From NZQO01 sp964639255 (GTDB taxonomy: Bacteria; Bacteroidota; Bacteroidia; Flavobacteriales; Flavobacteriaceae): DNA of 64,000 bases. Positions within the stretch are counted from its first letter, which is position 1. Each line of letters begins with the position of its first letter. A program made the translations under genes and the position numbers. The notes under the pieces are model-generated. The model had not been told where the DNA came from and did not search any database. It saw only the letters and a list, made by a program, of their open reading frames with translations. Shown piece after piece: positions 43,297-51,612 of the stretch. The stretch covers positions 1 to 64,000 of the forward strand of contig CAZXDP010000004.1 of NCBI GenBank assembly GCA_964639255.1, in the 5' to 3' direction.

Positions 43297-44721
43297 CTAG
43301 CAATCGCTAATATTTACTTGTACAGCCAAACCGCCCTCGCTAGTTTCCTTATACTTCGAAGTCATATCTTTGGCAGTCTCCCACATAGTTGCAATTACTT
43401 TGTCTAAGGGGACCTTGGCCTTGGTAGGGTCACTGTCCAACGCCATCTCGCAAGCATTTATTGCCTTGATGGCTCCCATGGCGTTGCGCTCTATACAGGG
43501 TATCTGTACCAGACCGGCTATAGGATCGCAGGTAAGGCCCAGATGGTGTTCCATGGAAATTTCTGAAGCCATTAAGCACTGCTCTGGGGTACCGCCCATC
43601 AATTCGGTAAGGGCGCCAGCGGCCATGGCCGATGAAACCCCGATTTCGGCTTGGCAACCGCCCATGGCGGCACTAATGGTAGCGCCTTTCTTGAACAGGC
43701 TTCCAATTTCACCGGCGGTTAATAGAAATCGTTTGATATCTTCAAAATTTGCATCGTGGTTCTCTATTACGATATAGTACATAAGCACTGCGGGAATTAC
43801 CCCCGCGCTGCCATTTGTAGGAGCGGTTACCACCCGCCCTAGGGAAGCATTTACCTCGTTCACTGCTAGGGCAAAGCACGACACCCATTTTAAGATTTGC
43901 CGAAATTTTACCTCGGTATTGCGTATGGCTCTTATCCACTCGGTAGGCGAAGTGTACGAAGCCATACCGATTAAGTTTTTGTGCATTTCAAATGCTCGGC
44001 GCTGTACCTTGAGGCCTCCGGGCAAGATCCCTTGGGTATGGCAGCCGGTATACATACTGTCCAACATAACCTCCCAAATGGCTTGTAATCCCTTATCAAT
44101 TTCCGCCTCTGGTCGTAAGGATTTTTCATTCTCCAACACGAGTTGGCTTATGGACTTGTTTTCAGCTTTGCAATACGAAAGCAGTTCGGTAGCCTTTTCC
44201 ACGGGAAAGGGGAAATTTGAGAACTTTTCCAATTTCTTGAGCTTTCGCTTACGCTCTTTTTGCACTACGAACCCCCCGCCTATGGAGTAATAAGTATCTG
44301 ATGTTTTTTTGCCGTTCTTAAGCATAGCGGTAAAAGTCATCCCGTTGGGATGGAACTCCAGAAATTTCCGGTTGAATTTGATGTCTTCCGTTGGAACAAA
44401 AGGAACTTTCTTCTCGAAATTAAGGGTTAGAATATTTTCTGAAGCAATTTTCGCAATGGCTCTATCTATCTCTTCAATAGGGAAGGTTACGGGGTCGGTG
44501 CCCAGCAGGCCCATCATCACGGCAATATCTGTGGCGTGTCCTTTGCCGGTAAGGGAAAGGGAGCCATAGAGGTTAACCGATACGCGCTCTACCAGGTCGA
44601 AATTTCCAGTGTTTTTCAGCTTTTCAATCCATCTAGCGGCAGCGCGCCATGGGCCAAGGGTATGGGAGCTGGAAGGCCCAACACCTATTTTCAACATATC
44701 GAATACACTGATGCTTTCCAT
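43297..44721 (-). CDS. sdaA: L-serine ammonia-lyase, iron-sulfur, single chain
   Basis: A 474-residue enzyme that deaminates L-serine to pyruvate. Both usual parts are in one chain: the beta domain (SVFDMLKIGVGPSSSHTLGPWRAA) and the alpha domain (TGCHTQGILPGGL, APTNGSAGVIPAVL, GGCQAEIGVSSAMAAGAL, GLTCDPIAGLVQIPCIERNAMGA). The cysteines in GGCQ, TCDP and PCIE fit the cluster ligands. The chain ends in NISDC; in the type 2 enzyme of Legionella the C-terminal Cys enters the active site as fourth cluster ligand, and the same is likely here. Start is ATG 44721, not the TTG at 44727. Confidence 0.95.
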   Translation of the reverse strand: MESISVFDMLKIGVGPSSSHTLGPWRAAARWIEKLKNTGNFDLVERVSVNLYGSLSLTGKGHATDIAVMMGLLGTDPVTFPIEEIDRAIAKIASENILTLNFEKKVPFVPTEDIKFNRKFLEFHPNGMTFTAMLKNGKKTSDTYYSIGGGFVVQKERKRKLKKLEKFSNFPFPVEKATELLSYCKAENKSISQLVLENEKSLRPEAEIDKGLQAIWEVMLDSMYTGCHTQGILPGGLKVQRRAFEMHKNLIGMASYTSPTEWIRAIRNTEVKFRQILKWVSCFALAVNEVNASLGRVVTAPTNGSAGVIPAVLMYYIVIENHDANFEDIKRFLLTAGEIGSLFKKGATISAAMGGCQAEIGVSSAMAAGALTELMGGTPEQCLMASEISMEHHLGLTCDPIAGLVQIPCIERNAMGAIKAINACEMALDSDPTKAKVPLDKVIATMWETAKDMTSKYKETSEGGLAVQVNISDC

Positions 44722-44738
44722 ATACAATTATTGATGTG

Positions 44739-44746
44739 CAAATATA
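44739..44746 (-). promoter_or_regulatory. -7 box of the sdaA promoter
   Basis: Minus strand TATATTTG, exact TAnnTTTG, 17 bases before the ATG at 44721. No clear -33 element. Confidence 0.5.
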
Positions 44747-44788
44747 CGGGTATGTTCGTTGAGTTTTATAGATGTGCCCTAAAAGAAG

Positions 44789-46009
44789 TTAGCGCCTACG
44801 GTTGGGCAACAGTGGGGGCGGTTCGCCGGTAAAGGGGTTCCACCGGCTTATGCTCTTGGCGCCCATGCCCGCCGCCCGTATCACGGCACGGTCGCCGTAA
44901 CGCTCGCGCATCTTATCCATGGCGTGGTAGAGATTTATTATTTTCTCATTATCGTCAAAAAGGTCTATTTGCTGCCCGCCCTCTACCAAATGGCTAAAGC
45001 GCACCCCTACCAGGCGAACAAGCAAGCGTCTTTGGTATAGGTTTTTATACAGCTCCATGACCACGGGAAGTATTTTATGGTCTGCTGAACTGTAGGGTAT
45101 TCGTTTTTGTTGGGTATAGGTTTGAAAATCTGAATACCGTATTTTAAAAGTAACACAGGCGGTTAGCTTGTTGCCACGGCGCAATTGGTAGATGAGATTT
45201 TCGGCCATGGCAATGATAATGCTTTCCAGTTTTTTTACATCGGTAGTGTCTTTATCGAAAGTACGTTCGGTAGAGATCGATTTCCGCTCGGTGTATTGTA
45301 CCACGGGAGAAGGGTCTATTCCATTGGCCTTGCGCCAAATTACCTGTCCGTTCTTTCCGAATACTTTGGCCATCATCTGTTCGGGCATTTCCTGTATGGT
45401 CTTTATTTGCCGAATGCCCAAGTCGCAGAGCGAACGGTACGTAACTTCCCCTACCATAGGGATTTTACGTACCGAGAGCGGGGATAGGAACGGTTTTTCG
45501 GTGCCCTTTTCCACGTGTTTCTGGTTATTGGGCTTCGCTTCTCCCGTGGCAATTTTGGAAACGGTTTTATTGATAGAGAGCCCAAACGAAATGGGCAGCC
45601 CGGTTTCCTTCATAATGCGCGTGCGCAACTCGGTGGCGAGTTTATGGCATCCAAAGAACTTGTCCATACCGGTGAGGTCTATATAAAATTCGTCCACCGA
45701 GGTTTTTTCGTACAGTGGAACGTGCTCTTTAATAACATCGGTAACCATGTCTGAAAATTTGCTGTAAATACCGGCATTGCCCCGTACCACAACAGCTTCG
45801 GGGCACAGCTGCTTGGCCAAGCGCATGGGCATGGCCGAGTAAATGCCAAAGGCGCGTGCCTCATAACTGCAAGAGGCCACCACGCCACGGTCACTGGTGC
45901 CACCAATAAGTACGGGCTTGCCTACCAGTTTGCTGTCGAGCAAGCGTTCGCACGACACAAAGAATGTGTCGAGGTCCATGTGCACGATATGTCTTTCAAG
46001 AGGGTTCAA
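44789..46009 (-). CDS. dinB: DNA polymerase IV (Y-family)
   Basis: A 406-residue translesion polymerase. Catalytic acidic residues in HMDLDTFFVSCERL and SVDEFYIDLTG; the fingers motif ASCSYEARAFGI, steric region and little-finger domain (KLTACVTFKIRYSDFQTYTQQKRI) follow. The start is a TTG at 46009, giving HIVHMDLDTFF intact; the ATG at 45979 would cut the first strand. No C-terminal beta-clamp peptide of the usual QLxLF form is certain, but QQIDLFDD near residue 365 is a good candidate. Overlaps the polymerase III gene upstream by 14 bases, so the two are made together. Confidence 0.94.
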   Translation of the reverse strand: MNPLERHIVHMDLDTFFVSCERLLDSKLVGKPVLIGGTSDRGVVASCSYEARAFGIYSAMPMRLAKQLCPEAVVVRGNAGIYSKFSDMVTDVIKEHVPLYEKTSVDEFYIDLTGMDKFFGCHKLATELRTRIMKETGLPISFGLSINKTVSKIATGEAKPNNQKHVEKGTEKPFLSPLSVRKIPMVGEVTYRSLCDLGIRQIKTIQEMPEQMMAKVFGKNGQVIWRKANGIDPSPVVQYTERKSISTERTFDKDTTDVKKLESIIIAMAENLIYQLRRGNKLTACVTFKIRYSDFQTYTQQKRIPYSSADHKILPVVMELYKNLYQRRLLVRLVGVRFSHLVEGGQQIDLFDDNEKIINLYHAMDKMRERYGDRAVIRAAGMGAKSISRWNPFTGEPPPLLPNRRR

Positions 46010-49000
46010 TTCGCGTATTGCTTTTTCTTGGATTTCGGTTGAAGTTCTTTACAGGGTTTGCCTTTAACAGCGCGTCGCTATAGCGGGGATCCTCGACGAT
46101 AGGAAGGAGTTCCATATATGATACTTCTATGCTGATACAATCGAACTCCTCGACCACAGTTCCCGTAACACGGTATATGCCCGTCCCGCGAAAACGGTAT
46201 TGTTGCGCCACGGGCGGAAAATGGACCGTATCGATAAAATCGCCGTCGCGATCTAGGAAGTTTCCAAAATACATTTCTTTTCCTTGCGAAGTTCGGGTGC
46301 GTTTTACGGTAATGAGATAGCCCTCTATGGTCACTGTTTTTCCAATATATTGGGCTAGGTGCGAAGCCCTTAGTTTATTTTCAGAAGGTGTTTTTAGCAA
46401 CAAGAAAGGGTTGCACAGTGGGTAGCCAAGCAGTTCCATCTCGTCGAAGGCATCTTCCAGTTGCGTGTTTGGAAGATGGGGAATATTGAAGCGTACCTTC
46501 TCTGCCTGGAACAAAGTGCATACTTCCTCCTGCGCTACTATTTTATGCACTTTTAGATGAGCTTCCCACAGCAGCTCCCGCTTATTTTGTCCCGTAAATC
46601 GAAAAGCGTTTATTTTAATGAGAATATTGATTTGCTCTAGGGAAATGGGTACTCTGTCTATAAAATCGTCCAAGCTCGCATAGGGACCGTTTTTTTTTCG
46701 CTGTCCCACTATTTTTTGGATAACGCGCTCTTCTAGGGCGTGCAAGAAAGCAAAACCGATATAGATGGAAGTGCCGAAAATAACCGCTAGTGCCTCGCTG
46801 CGATTAATGCAAGGGGGCAAGATGGCGGCACCGTGCATACGCGCCTCGTGCACATACAATTCTGTACGGTAAAACCCACCACCGTTGTTAATGGTGGCGA
46901 CCATATATTCCAACGGATAATAGGCTTTGAGAAAAAGGCTTTGGTAACTTTCCACGGCATATGAAGCCGAATGGCCCTTGGCAAAGGCATAGCCGGCAAA
47001 GCTTTCTATTTGCCGCCATACCTCGGCAGTAAATGCTTCAGACTTGCCATCGCTTCGGCAGTTGTCGAAAAACTTGTCCTTTACCTTATTGAACTCTTCG
47101 CGTGAGCGGAATTTGCCCGACATGCCCCGCCGAAGCATATCGGCCTCGCCCAAGGTAAGTCCGCCAAAATGATGCGCCACTTTTATAACATCTTCTTGAT
47201 ACACCATAACACCATACGTTTCGGGCATGATGCCCAATAAAACGGGGTGTGCCTCTTTGCGTTTTTCTGGGTGGCGGTAGCGCAAGATGTATTCGCGCAT
47301 CATGCCGCTTTTGGCAACTCCCGGCCGTATAACAGAGCTGGCTGCGACCAACCCCAGATAATCGGCTACCTGCAATTTTCGCATGAGCATGCGCATGGCA
47401 GGCGACTCTACGTAAAAGCATCCTATTGCCTTGGCATTTCTAAGCAAGTGCTTGATGCGCTCATCTTTTTTGAAGCGGGCAATATCATGGATATCAATAG
47501 ACGGATGCTGCGGATGGTTTCGCTGGGCGATAGCCACGGCATCTTTTATCTTTCCTAGCCCCCGTTGGCTAAGGATATCGAATTTGTACAGCCCAATATC
47601 CTCTGCCACGACCATATCAAACTGTGTAGTGGGAAACCCCTTGGGAGGCATAAAGGTAGCGGTATAGGAATGTATGGGCTTTTCAGAAATGAGGATGCCC
47701 CCAGCATGGATGCCCAGGTAATTGGGAAATCCCTGAATGCGCTTGCTATAGGTAAGCACTAATTGCGATAGCTTGTCTAGCGCGGTAACAGTGGTAGTGC
47801 CATTGCAAAGCACGTCTATCTCCTCTTTGGGCAGTCCAAAAACCTTGCCCAGCTCTCGCACGGCCGCCTTGTACTTAAATGTATTGTATACGGTAATGAG
47901 GGCAGTATGCTTAAAGGTTTTGAAAATATATTCTGTTACATCATCACGGTCTTGCCACGAGAAATCGATATCAAAATCGGGCGGATTGGCCCGGAATAGG
48001 TTGATAAAGCGTTCAAAATACAGGTCGAGCTCTACCGGGTCCACGTCGGTAATTCGCAACAGGTAGGCCACGATGCTATTGGCACCGCTGCCACGCCCTA
48101 CATAGAAATACCCTTTGCTGCGGGCGTATTTCAGTATTTTCCAATTAATGAGGAAATAAGACACAAACCGTTGGGTCCTTATAATTTCCAGTTCTTTTTC
48201 AATGCGAAGCAGCACCCGCTCGCCGGGCCGTTTGTACCGGTAAGGCAATCCTGCATAGGTAAGCTTGCGCAGCAAGCGGTAGTCTAATGCTTCATTAGCG
48301 GTGTAGCAACGCTGATTGTTGGGCGTTTTCTTTGAAAAATCGAAAGCAACCGTGCAGGCAGCTAACAGTGCTTGGGCGTTTTCAAGCAGAAAGGGAAATT
48401 CCACGCAGGCTTTTTCCAGCATTGGGGCAGATATTAAAGTATCTGCTTCGCTAGCCTGTTCGGTAAGGGGCAGCTTGCTCAATAGGGTGTTGTTCGCAAT
48501 GGCGCGAAGCAATCGGTGTGTATTGAAATCGCGTTTGTGCTGAAATGTAACTGTATGCAATAGCACCAAAGCTTCCGGACGGTCTTTCCAGGGGGAAAAC
48601 TTCAGTTTGTTGAGGTCGCCTATACGCACGCCCAGCCGCTCGTGGGGCTCCAAGTGGGTGCCGGTAAAGCTCGCAAAGGGGTAGATAACAAAGGTGTGGG
48701 GCAGGACAGCGGCCCGAGATGGAATGTTTTTTTTGTCAGCCTCCAAAAAGGAAGAAAGGTAGCTGTTTATGTGCCGAAACCCCTCATTGTTTTTCGCGAG
48801 CATGATAAACTGCTGCTGGGCCCCATTCCTAAAATCGACTCCCAATACGGGATGTATCTCTTTTTTCTGTGCCAGTCGCATAAAATCCATACAGGCCGAG
48901 GTGCTGTTTATATCGGTAAGAGCCATGCACTTCAATTGGCACTTTTGCGCCAATTCTACCAATTGTCGCGGTTTTAGGGTGCCATATCGCAAGCTGTAAT

Positions 49001-49022
49001 AGGTATGCGCGTTCAGTATCAT
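45996..49022 (-). CDS. Short DnaE-type DNA polymerase III alpha (DnaE2/ImuC-like)
   Basis: A 1008-residue C-family polymerase started at ATG 49022 (MILNAHTYYSLRYGTL). It has a PHP domain (about 1-200), polymerase core with catalytic PPDFDIDFSWQDRDDV and YVGRGSGANSIVAYLLRITDVDP, the helix-hairpin-helix region (QRKKNGPYASLDDFIDRVP), and a C-terminal OB fold (YIGKTVTIEGYLITVKRTRTSQGKEMYFGNFLDRDG). The PHP motif usually reads HxH at the start; here it is NAH, so one metal ligand is lost and proofreading is unlikely. Coupled to dinB, it forms a mutagenic repair cassette rather than the replicative enzyme, which is longer and elsewhere. Confidence 0.9.
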   Translation of the reverse strand: MILNAHTYYSLRYGTLKPRQLVELAQKCQLKCMALTDINSTSACMDFMRLAQKKEIHPVLGVDFRNGAQQQFIMLAKNNEGFRHINSYLSSFLEADKKNIPSRAAVLPHTFVIYPFASFTGTHLEPHERLGVRIGDLNKLKFSPWKDRPEALVLLHTVTFQHKRDFNTHRLLRAIANNTLLSKLPLTEQASEADTLISAPMLEKACVEFPFLLENAQALLAACTVAFDFSKKTPNNQRCYTANEALDYRLLRKLTYAGLPYRYKRPGERVLLRIEKELEIIRTQRFVSYFLINWKILKYARSKGYFYVGRGSGANSIVAYLLRITDVDPVELDLYFERFINLFRANPPDFDIDFSWQDRDDVTEYIFKTFKHTALITVYNTFKYKAAVRELGKVFGLPKEEIDVLCNGTTTVTALDKLSQLVLTYSKRIQGFPNYLGIHAGGILISEKPIHSYTATFMPPKGFPTTQFDMVVAEDIGLYKFDILSQRGLGKIKDAVAIAQRNHPQHPSIDIHDIARFKKDERIKHLLRNAKAIGCFYVESPAMRMLMRKLQVADYLGLVAASSVIRPGVAKSGMMREYILRYRHPEKRKEAHPVLLGIMPETYGVMVYQEDVIKVAHHFGGLTLGEADMLRRGMSGKFRSREEFNKVKDKFFDNCRSDGKSEAFTAEVWRQIESFAGYAFAKGHSASYAVESYQSLFLKAYYPLEYMVATINNGGGFYRTELYVHEARMHGAAILPPCINRSEALAVIFGTSIYIGFAFLHALEERVIQKIVGQRKKNGPYASLDDFIDRVPISLEQINILIKINAFRFTGQNKRELLWEAHLKVHKIVAQEEVCTLFQAEKVRFNIPHLPNTQLEDAFDEMELLGYPLCNPFLLLKTPSENKLRASHLAQYIGKTVTIEGYLITVKRTRTSQGKEMYFGNFLDRDGDFIDTVHFPPVAQQYRFRGTGIYRVTGTVVEEFDCISIEVSYMELLPIVEDPRYSDALLKANPVKNFNRNPRKSNTRIEPS

Positions 49023-49030
49023 TTTAGTAT

Positions 49031-49064
49031 TTGGATATTTTCCAAAATTATGGAATATAACCAA
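49031..49064 (-). promoter_or_regulatory. Dyad overlapping the -7 box of the dnaE2-dinB cassette
   Basis: A perfect inverted repeat TTCCA-AAATTA-TGGAA (49040-49055) is nested in an outer TTGGATAT/ATAT..CCAA repeat (49031-49064). The minus-strand -7 box TAATTTTG (49043-49050) lies inside it, 21 bases before the ATG. A repressor bound here would block the promoter, as expected for a damage-inducible cassette. Confidence 0.5.
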
Positions 49065-49223
49065 TATTTAAAAAGAAAGTTGTGAACACTTCCGAAGAAA
49101 AAGAAAGCGCAACCGCGTACATTAAGTACGGCCACTAAAATGAAGCGGATTTTTGTCCACATGGGAATAACTTAACCTGCTCTTGCCGCAGTTTTTAGTA
49201 TTTTAGCCAAAAGAATTCGCGCT

Positions 49224-50081
49224 ATGATTTCCAAAAAACAATTTAATAAGGAAATAGATATCATAATCGCCAATGCCATACGGGAGGATGTGGGCGAGGG
49301 CGATTACAGCTCGCTCGCTTGTATTCCCGAGGAAGCTACCGGCACGGCCAAATTGTTGGTGAAGCAGGAGGGCATCATTGCCGGGGTAGAATTTGCGCGG
49401 CAGGTGTTCGAGTATGTAGACCACGGCCTAACGCTAGATGTAAAGATTAAGGATGGGCAAAAGGTAGCACCCGGCGATATTTGCTTTTACGTTTCGGGCG
49501 CCTCGCAATCCATATTGAAATCGGAACGACTGGTGCTCAATGCAATGCAGCGTATGAGTGCCATAGCGACCAAGACCAACGAATATGTGCGACTGCTCAA
49601 AGGGACCAAAACCAAGATATTGGATACCCGAAAAACCACTCCAGGAATTAGAGCCCTGGAAAAGTGGGCGGTGAAAATTGGCGGCGGCGAGAACCACCGC
49701 TTTGCATTGTACGATATGATTATGCTGAAGGACAACCACATCGATTTTTGTGGCGGCATCACTAAGGCCATTCAGAAAACACAATCATATTTGCGCAACC
49801 ACAACCTCAATTTGAAAATTATCGTAGAGGCAAGAAACCTCGGCGAAATTGAGGAAATTCTAAAAAATGAAGGGGTGTACCGAATTCTAATTGACAATTT
49901 CAACTATGAAGACACCAAAAAAGCGGTGGCCATGATAGGCGATCGTTGCCTTACAGAATCGAGTGGAGGCATAACCTTGGAAACCGCAAGAAAATATGCT
50001 GAATGCGGTGTCGATTATATCTCTAGCGGCGCACTCACACATTCGGTGTACAATTTGGACCTGAGCCTAAAAGCAGTTTAA
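49224..50081 (+). CDS. nadC: Nicotinate-nucleotide diphosphorylase (carboxylating)
   Basis: A 285-residue enzyme making nicotinate mononucleotide from quinolinate and PRPP in NAD synthesis. Motifs: IREDVGEGDYSS, LNAMQRMSAIATKT, ILDTRKTTPGIRALEKWAVKIGGGENHRFALYDMIMLKDNH, and ESSGGITLETARKYAECGVDYISSGALTHS. Normal length. Shares TAATG with the following BrkB gene. Confidence 0.97.
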   Translation: MISKKQFNKEIDIIIANAIREDVGEGDYSSLACIPEEATGTAKLLVKQEGIIAGVEFARQVFEYVDHGLTLDVKIKDGQKVAPGDICFYVSGASQSILKSERLVLNAMQRMSAIATKTNEYVRLLKGTKTKILDTRKTTPGIRALEKWAVKIGGGENHRFALYDMIMLKDNHIDFCGGITKAIQKTQSYLRNHNLNLKIIVEARNLGEIEEILKNEGVYRILIDNFNYEDTKKAVAMIGDRCLTESSGGITLETARKYAECGVDYISSGALTHSVYNLDLSLKAV

Positions 50082-51013
50082 TGGCCGTTAGTGAGCAAGA
50101 ACAGAAAAAAGGCGCCGAGTCTTGGCCCGTGATTGGGAAACTGGTAACCTTTAGCAAAAGGGTGAAAATACCGGGCGCAGAAGGACTTACACTGTACAAC
50201 TTAATGGACATTTATGGTACGGGGATTATTCAAGGTACCTTTACCTCGAGAGCAGGTTCCATTGCGTTTAGCTTTTTTGTGGCCATTTTTCCGTTTCTGC
50301 TGTTTATCCTCAATTTAATTCCCATGGTGCCCATTGAAGGGTTCCAAACCCGGTTCCTTGTATTTATCGAAGGACTTTTGCCCCCGCAAACAACAGATTT
50401 TTTCTATCCCGTTATTGCAGACATCGCGGTGAACCCGCGCGGCGGACTCCTTTCTTTCTCTTTTCTATTATCACTTTTCTTGGCAGCCAATGGGGTGAGC
50501 GCTATTTTCACGGGTTTCGAGTATTCGTATCACGTAACGATAAACCGAACATTTCTACGACAATATCTGGTAGCTGTGGTGGTCTCTATTTTCTTGGCAC
50601 TGTTGTTGTTAATTACAGTAGGGGTCATCGTGTATGGCGAATACCTAATAAACGATTTAACCGGCAGGGCGTACATTCAAAATAACGTTTTCTGGATATC
50701 GGCCCTGCAAATCACGGTCTTTGTAGTAATGATCTACATCATCATCGCCACCTTGTACTATTTTGGTACGAAGGAAGGAAAAGAATCCAGGTTCTTTTCG
50801 GTAGGCGCGCTAATTACCACAATGTTGTTTATGGTAACTACCTATTTGTTCGGTATTTACATAAACAACTTCTCAACCTACAATGAGTTATATGGTTCTA
50901 TTGGTGCACTATTGATAATGATGTTTTATATTTGGATAAATTCTAATTTGCTCTTGTTGGGTTTTGAACTGAACATTTCCCTACAACGGCTGCGTGATAA
51001 ATCGGATAAATAA
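50081..51013 (+). CDS. YihY/BrkB-family membrane protein
   Basis: A 310-residue protein with six predicted helices. Family features: FTSRAGSIAFSFFVAIFPFLLFILNLIP at the N-terminus, ANGVSAIFTGFEYSYHV in the middle, and YGSIGALLIMMFYIWINSNLLLLGFELN near the end. Once called ribonuclease BN by mistake; the true function is unknown, with transport or envelope roles suggested. Starts with the nadC stop (TAATG). Confidence 0.92.
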   Translation: MAVSEQEQKKGAESWPVIGKLVTFSKRVKIPGAEGLTLYNLMDIYGTGIIQGTFTSRAGSIAFSFFVAIFPFLLFILNLIPMVPIEGFQTRFLVFIEGLLPPQTTDFFYPVIADIAVNPRGGLLSFSFLLSLFLAANGVSAIFTGFEYSYHVTINRTFLRQYLVAVVVSIFLALLLLITVGVIVYGEYLINDLTGRAYIQNNVFWISALQITVFVVMIYIIIATLYYFGTKEGKESRFFSVGALITTMLFMVTTYLFGIYINNFSTYNELYGSIGALLIMMFYIWINSNLLLLGFELNISLQRLRDKSDK

Positions 51014-51035
51014 CAAACACTAATTTTAAAAACCT

Positions 51036-51464
51036 ATGAAAAAAGCAGTATTTACCTTGTTCTTAATGGCTATTTCAATAACGACTCTCAGCGCCCAGAG
51101 CGTCTTCGGAAAATGGAAAACGATAGACGATGAGACCGGCGAGGCCAAATCTATCGTGGAGATTTTTGAGAAAAATGGGAAAGTATACGGGAAGGTGGTG
51201 GAAATCCTCAATAAAAACCGTCAAGATGCCAAATGTGTCGATTGCCCTGGAGATGACGCTGGAAAGCCAGTTTTAGGCCTTACCATTATTAAAGGACTTG
51301 AAAAGGATGGTGATGAGTATAACGATGGTCAAATTTTAGATCCTAATAATGGAAAGCTCTACAAATGCTATATAGAATTGGAAAGTAAGGACAAGTTAAA
51401 GGTACGCGGATACATAGGGTTCTCTCTATTGGGCCGCACTCAGTACTGGTACAGAGTAGATTAA
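51036..51464 (+). CDS. Secreted DUF2147 protein
   Basis: A 142-residue exported protein: signal peptide MKKAVFTLFLMAISITTLSA, then a DUF2147 domain (VFGKWKTIDDETGEAKSIVEIFEKNGKVYGKVVEIL; VLGLTIIKGLEKDGDEYNDGQILDPNNGKLYKCYIEL; LKVRGYIGFSLLGRTQYWYRV). A Cys pair (KCVDCPGD) may bind a metal or form a disulfide. DUF2147 proteins are small beta-barrel-like periplasmic proteins of unknown function. 22 bases after the BrkB gene, so probably the end of that operon. Confidence 0.92.
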   Translation: MKKAVFTLFLMAISITTLSAQSVFGKWKTIDDETGEAKSIVEIFEKNGKVYGKVVEILNKNRQDAKCVDCPGDDAGKPVLGLTIIKGLEKDGDEYNDGQILDPNNGKLYKCYIELESKDKLKVRGYIGFSLLGRTQYWYRVD

Positions 51465-51486
51465 TCTATTGTTCATAAATTAATCG

Positions 51487-51518
51487 AAAGGCCGTTCGCT
51501 ATTTGAATGGCCTTTTTT
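51487..51518 (+). terminator. Rho-independent terminator after the DUF2147 gene
   Basis: AAAGGCCGTTC and GAATGGCCTTT pair over 11 positions with one G-T, loop GCTATTT, followed by further T residues. Confidence 0.9.
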
Positions 51519-51612
51519 ATTTTTAAAATGTGGACGCTCGTAGCATTATCAGCACTTTAAATTAGCTGCGTATCGCCACGGCCATGTGACTTGAACCTAG
51601 CTATTTTTCGCC

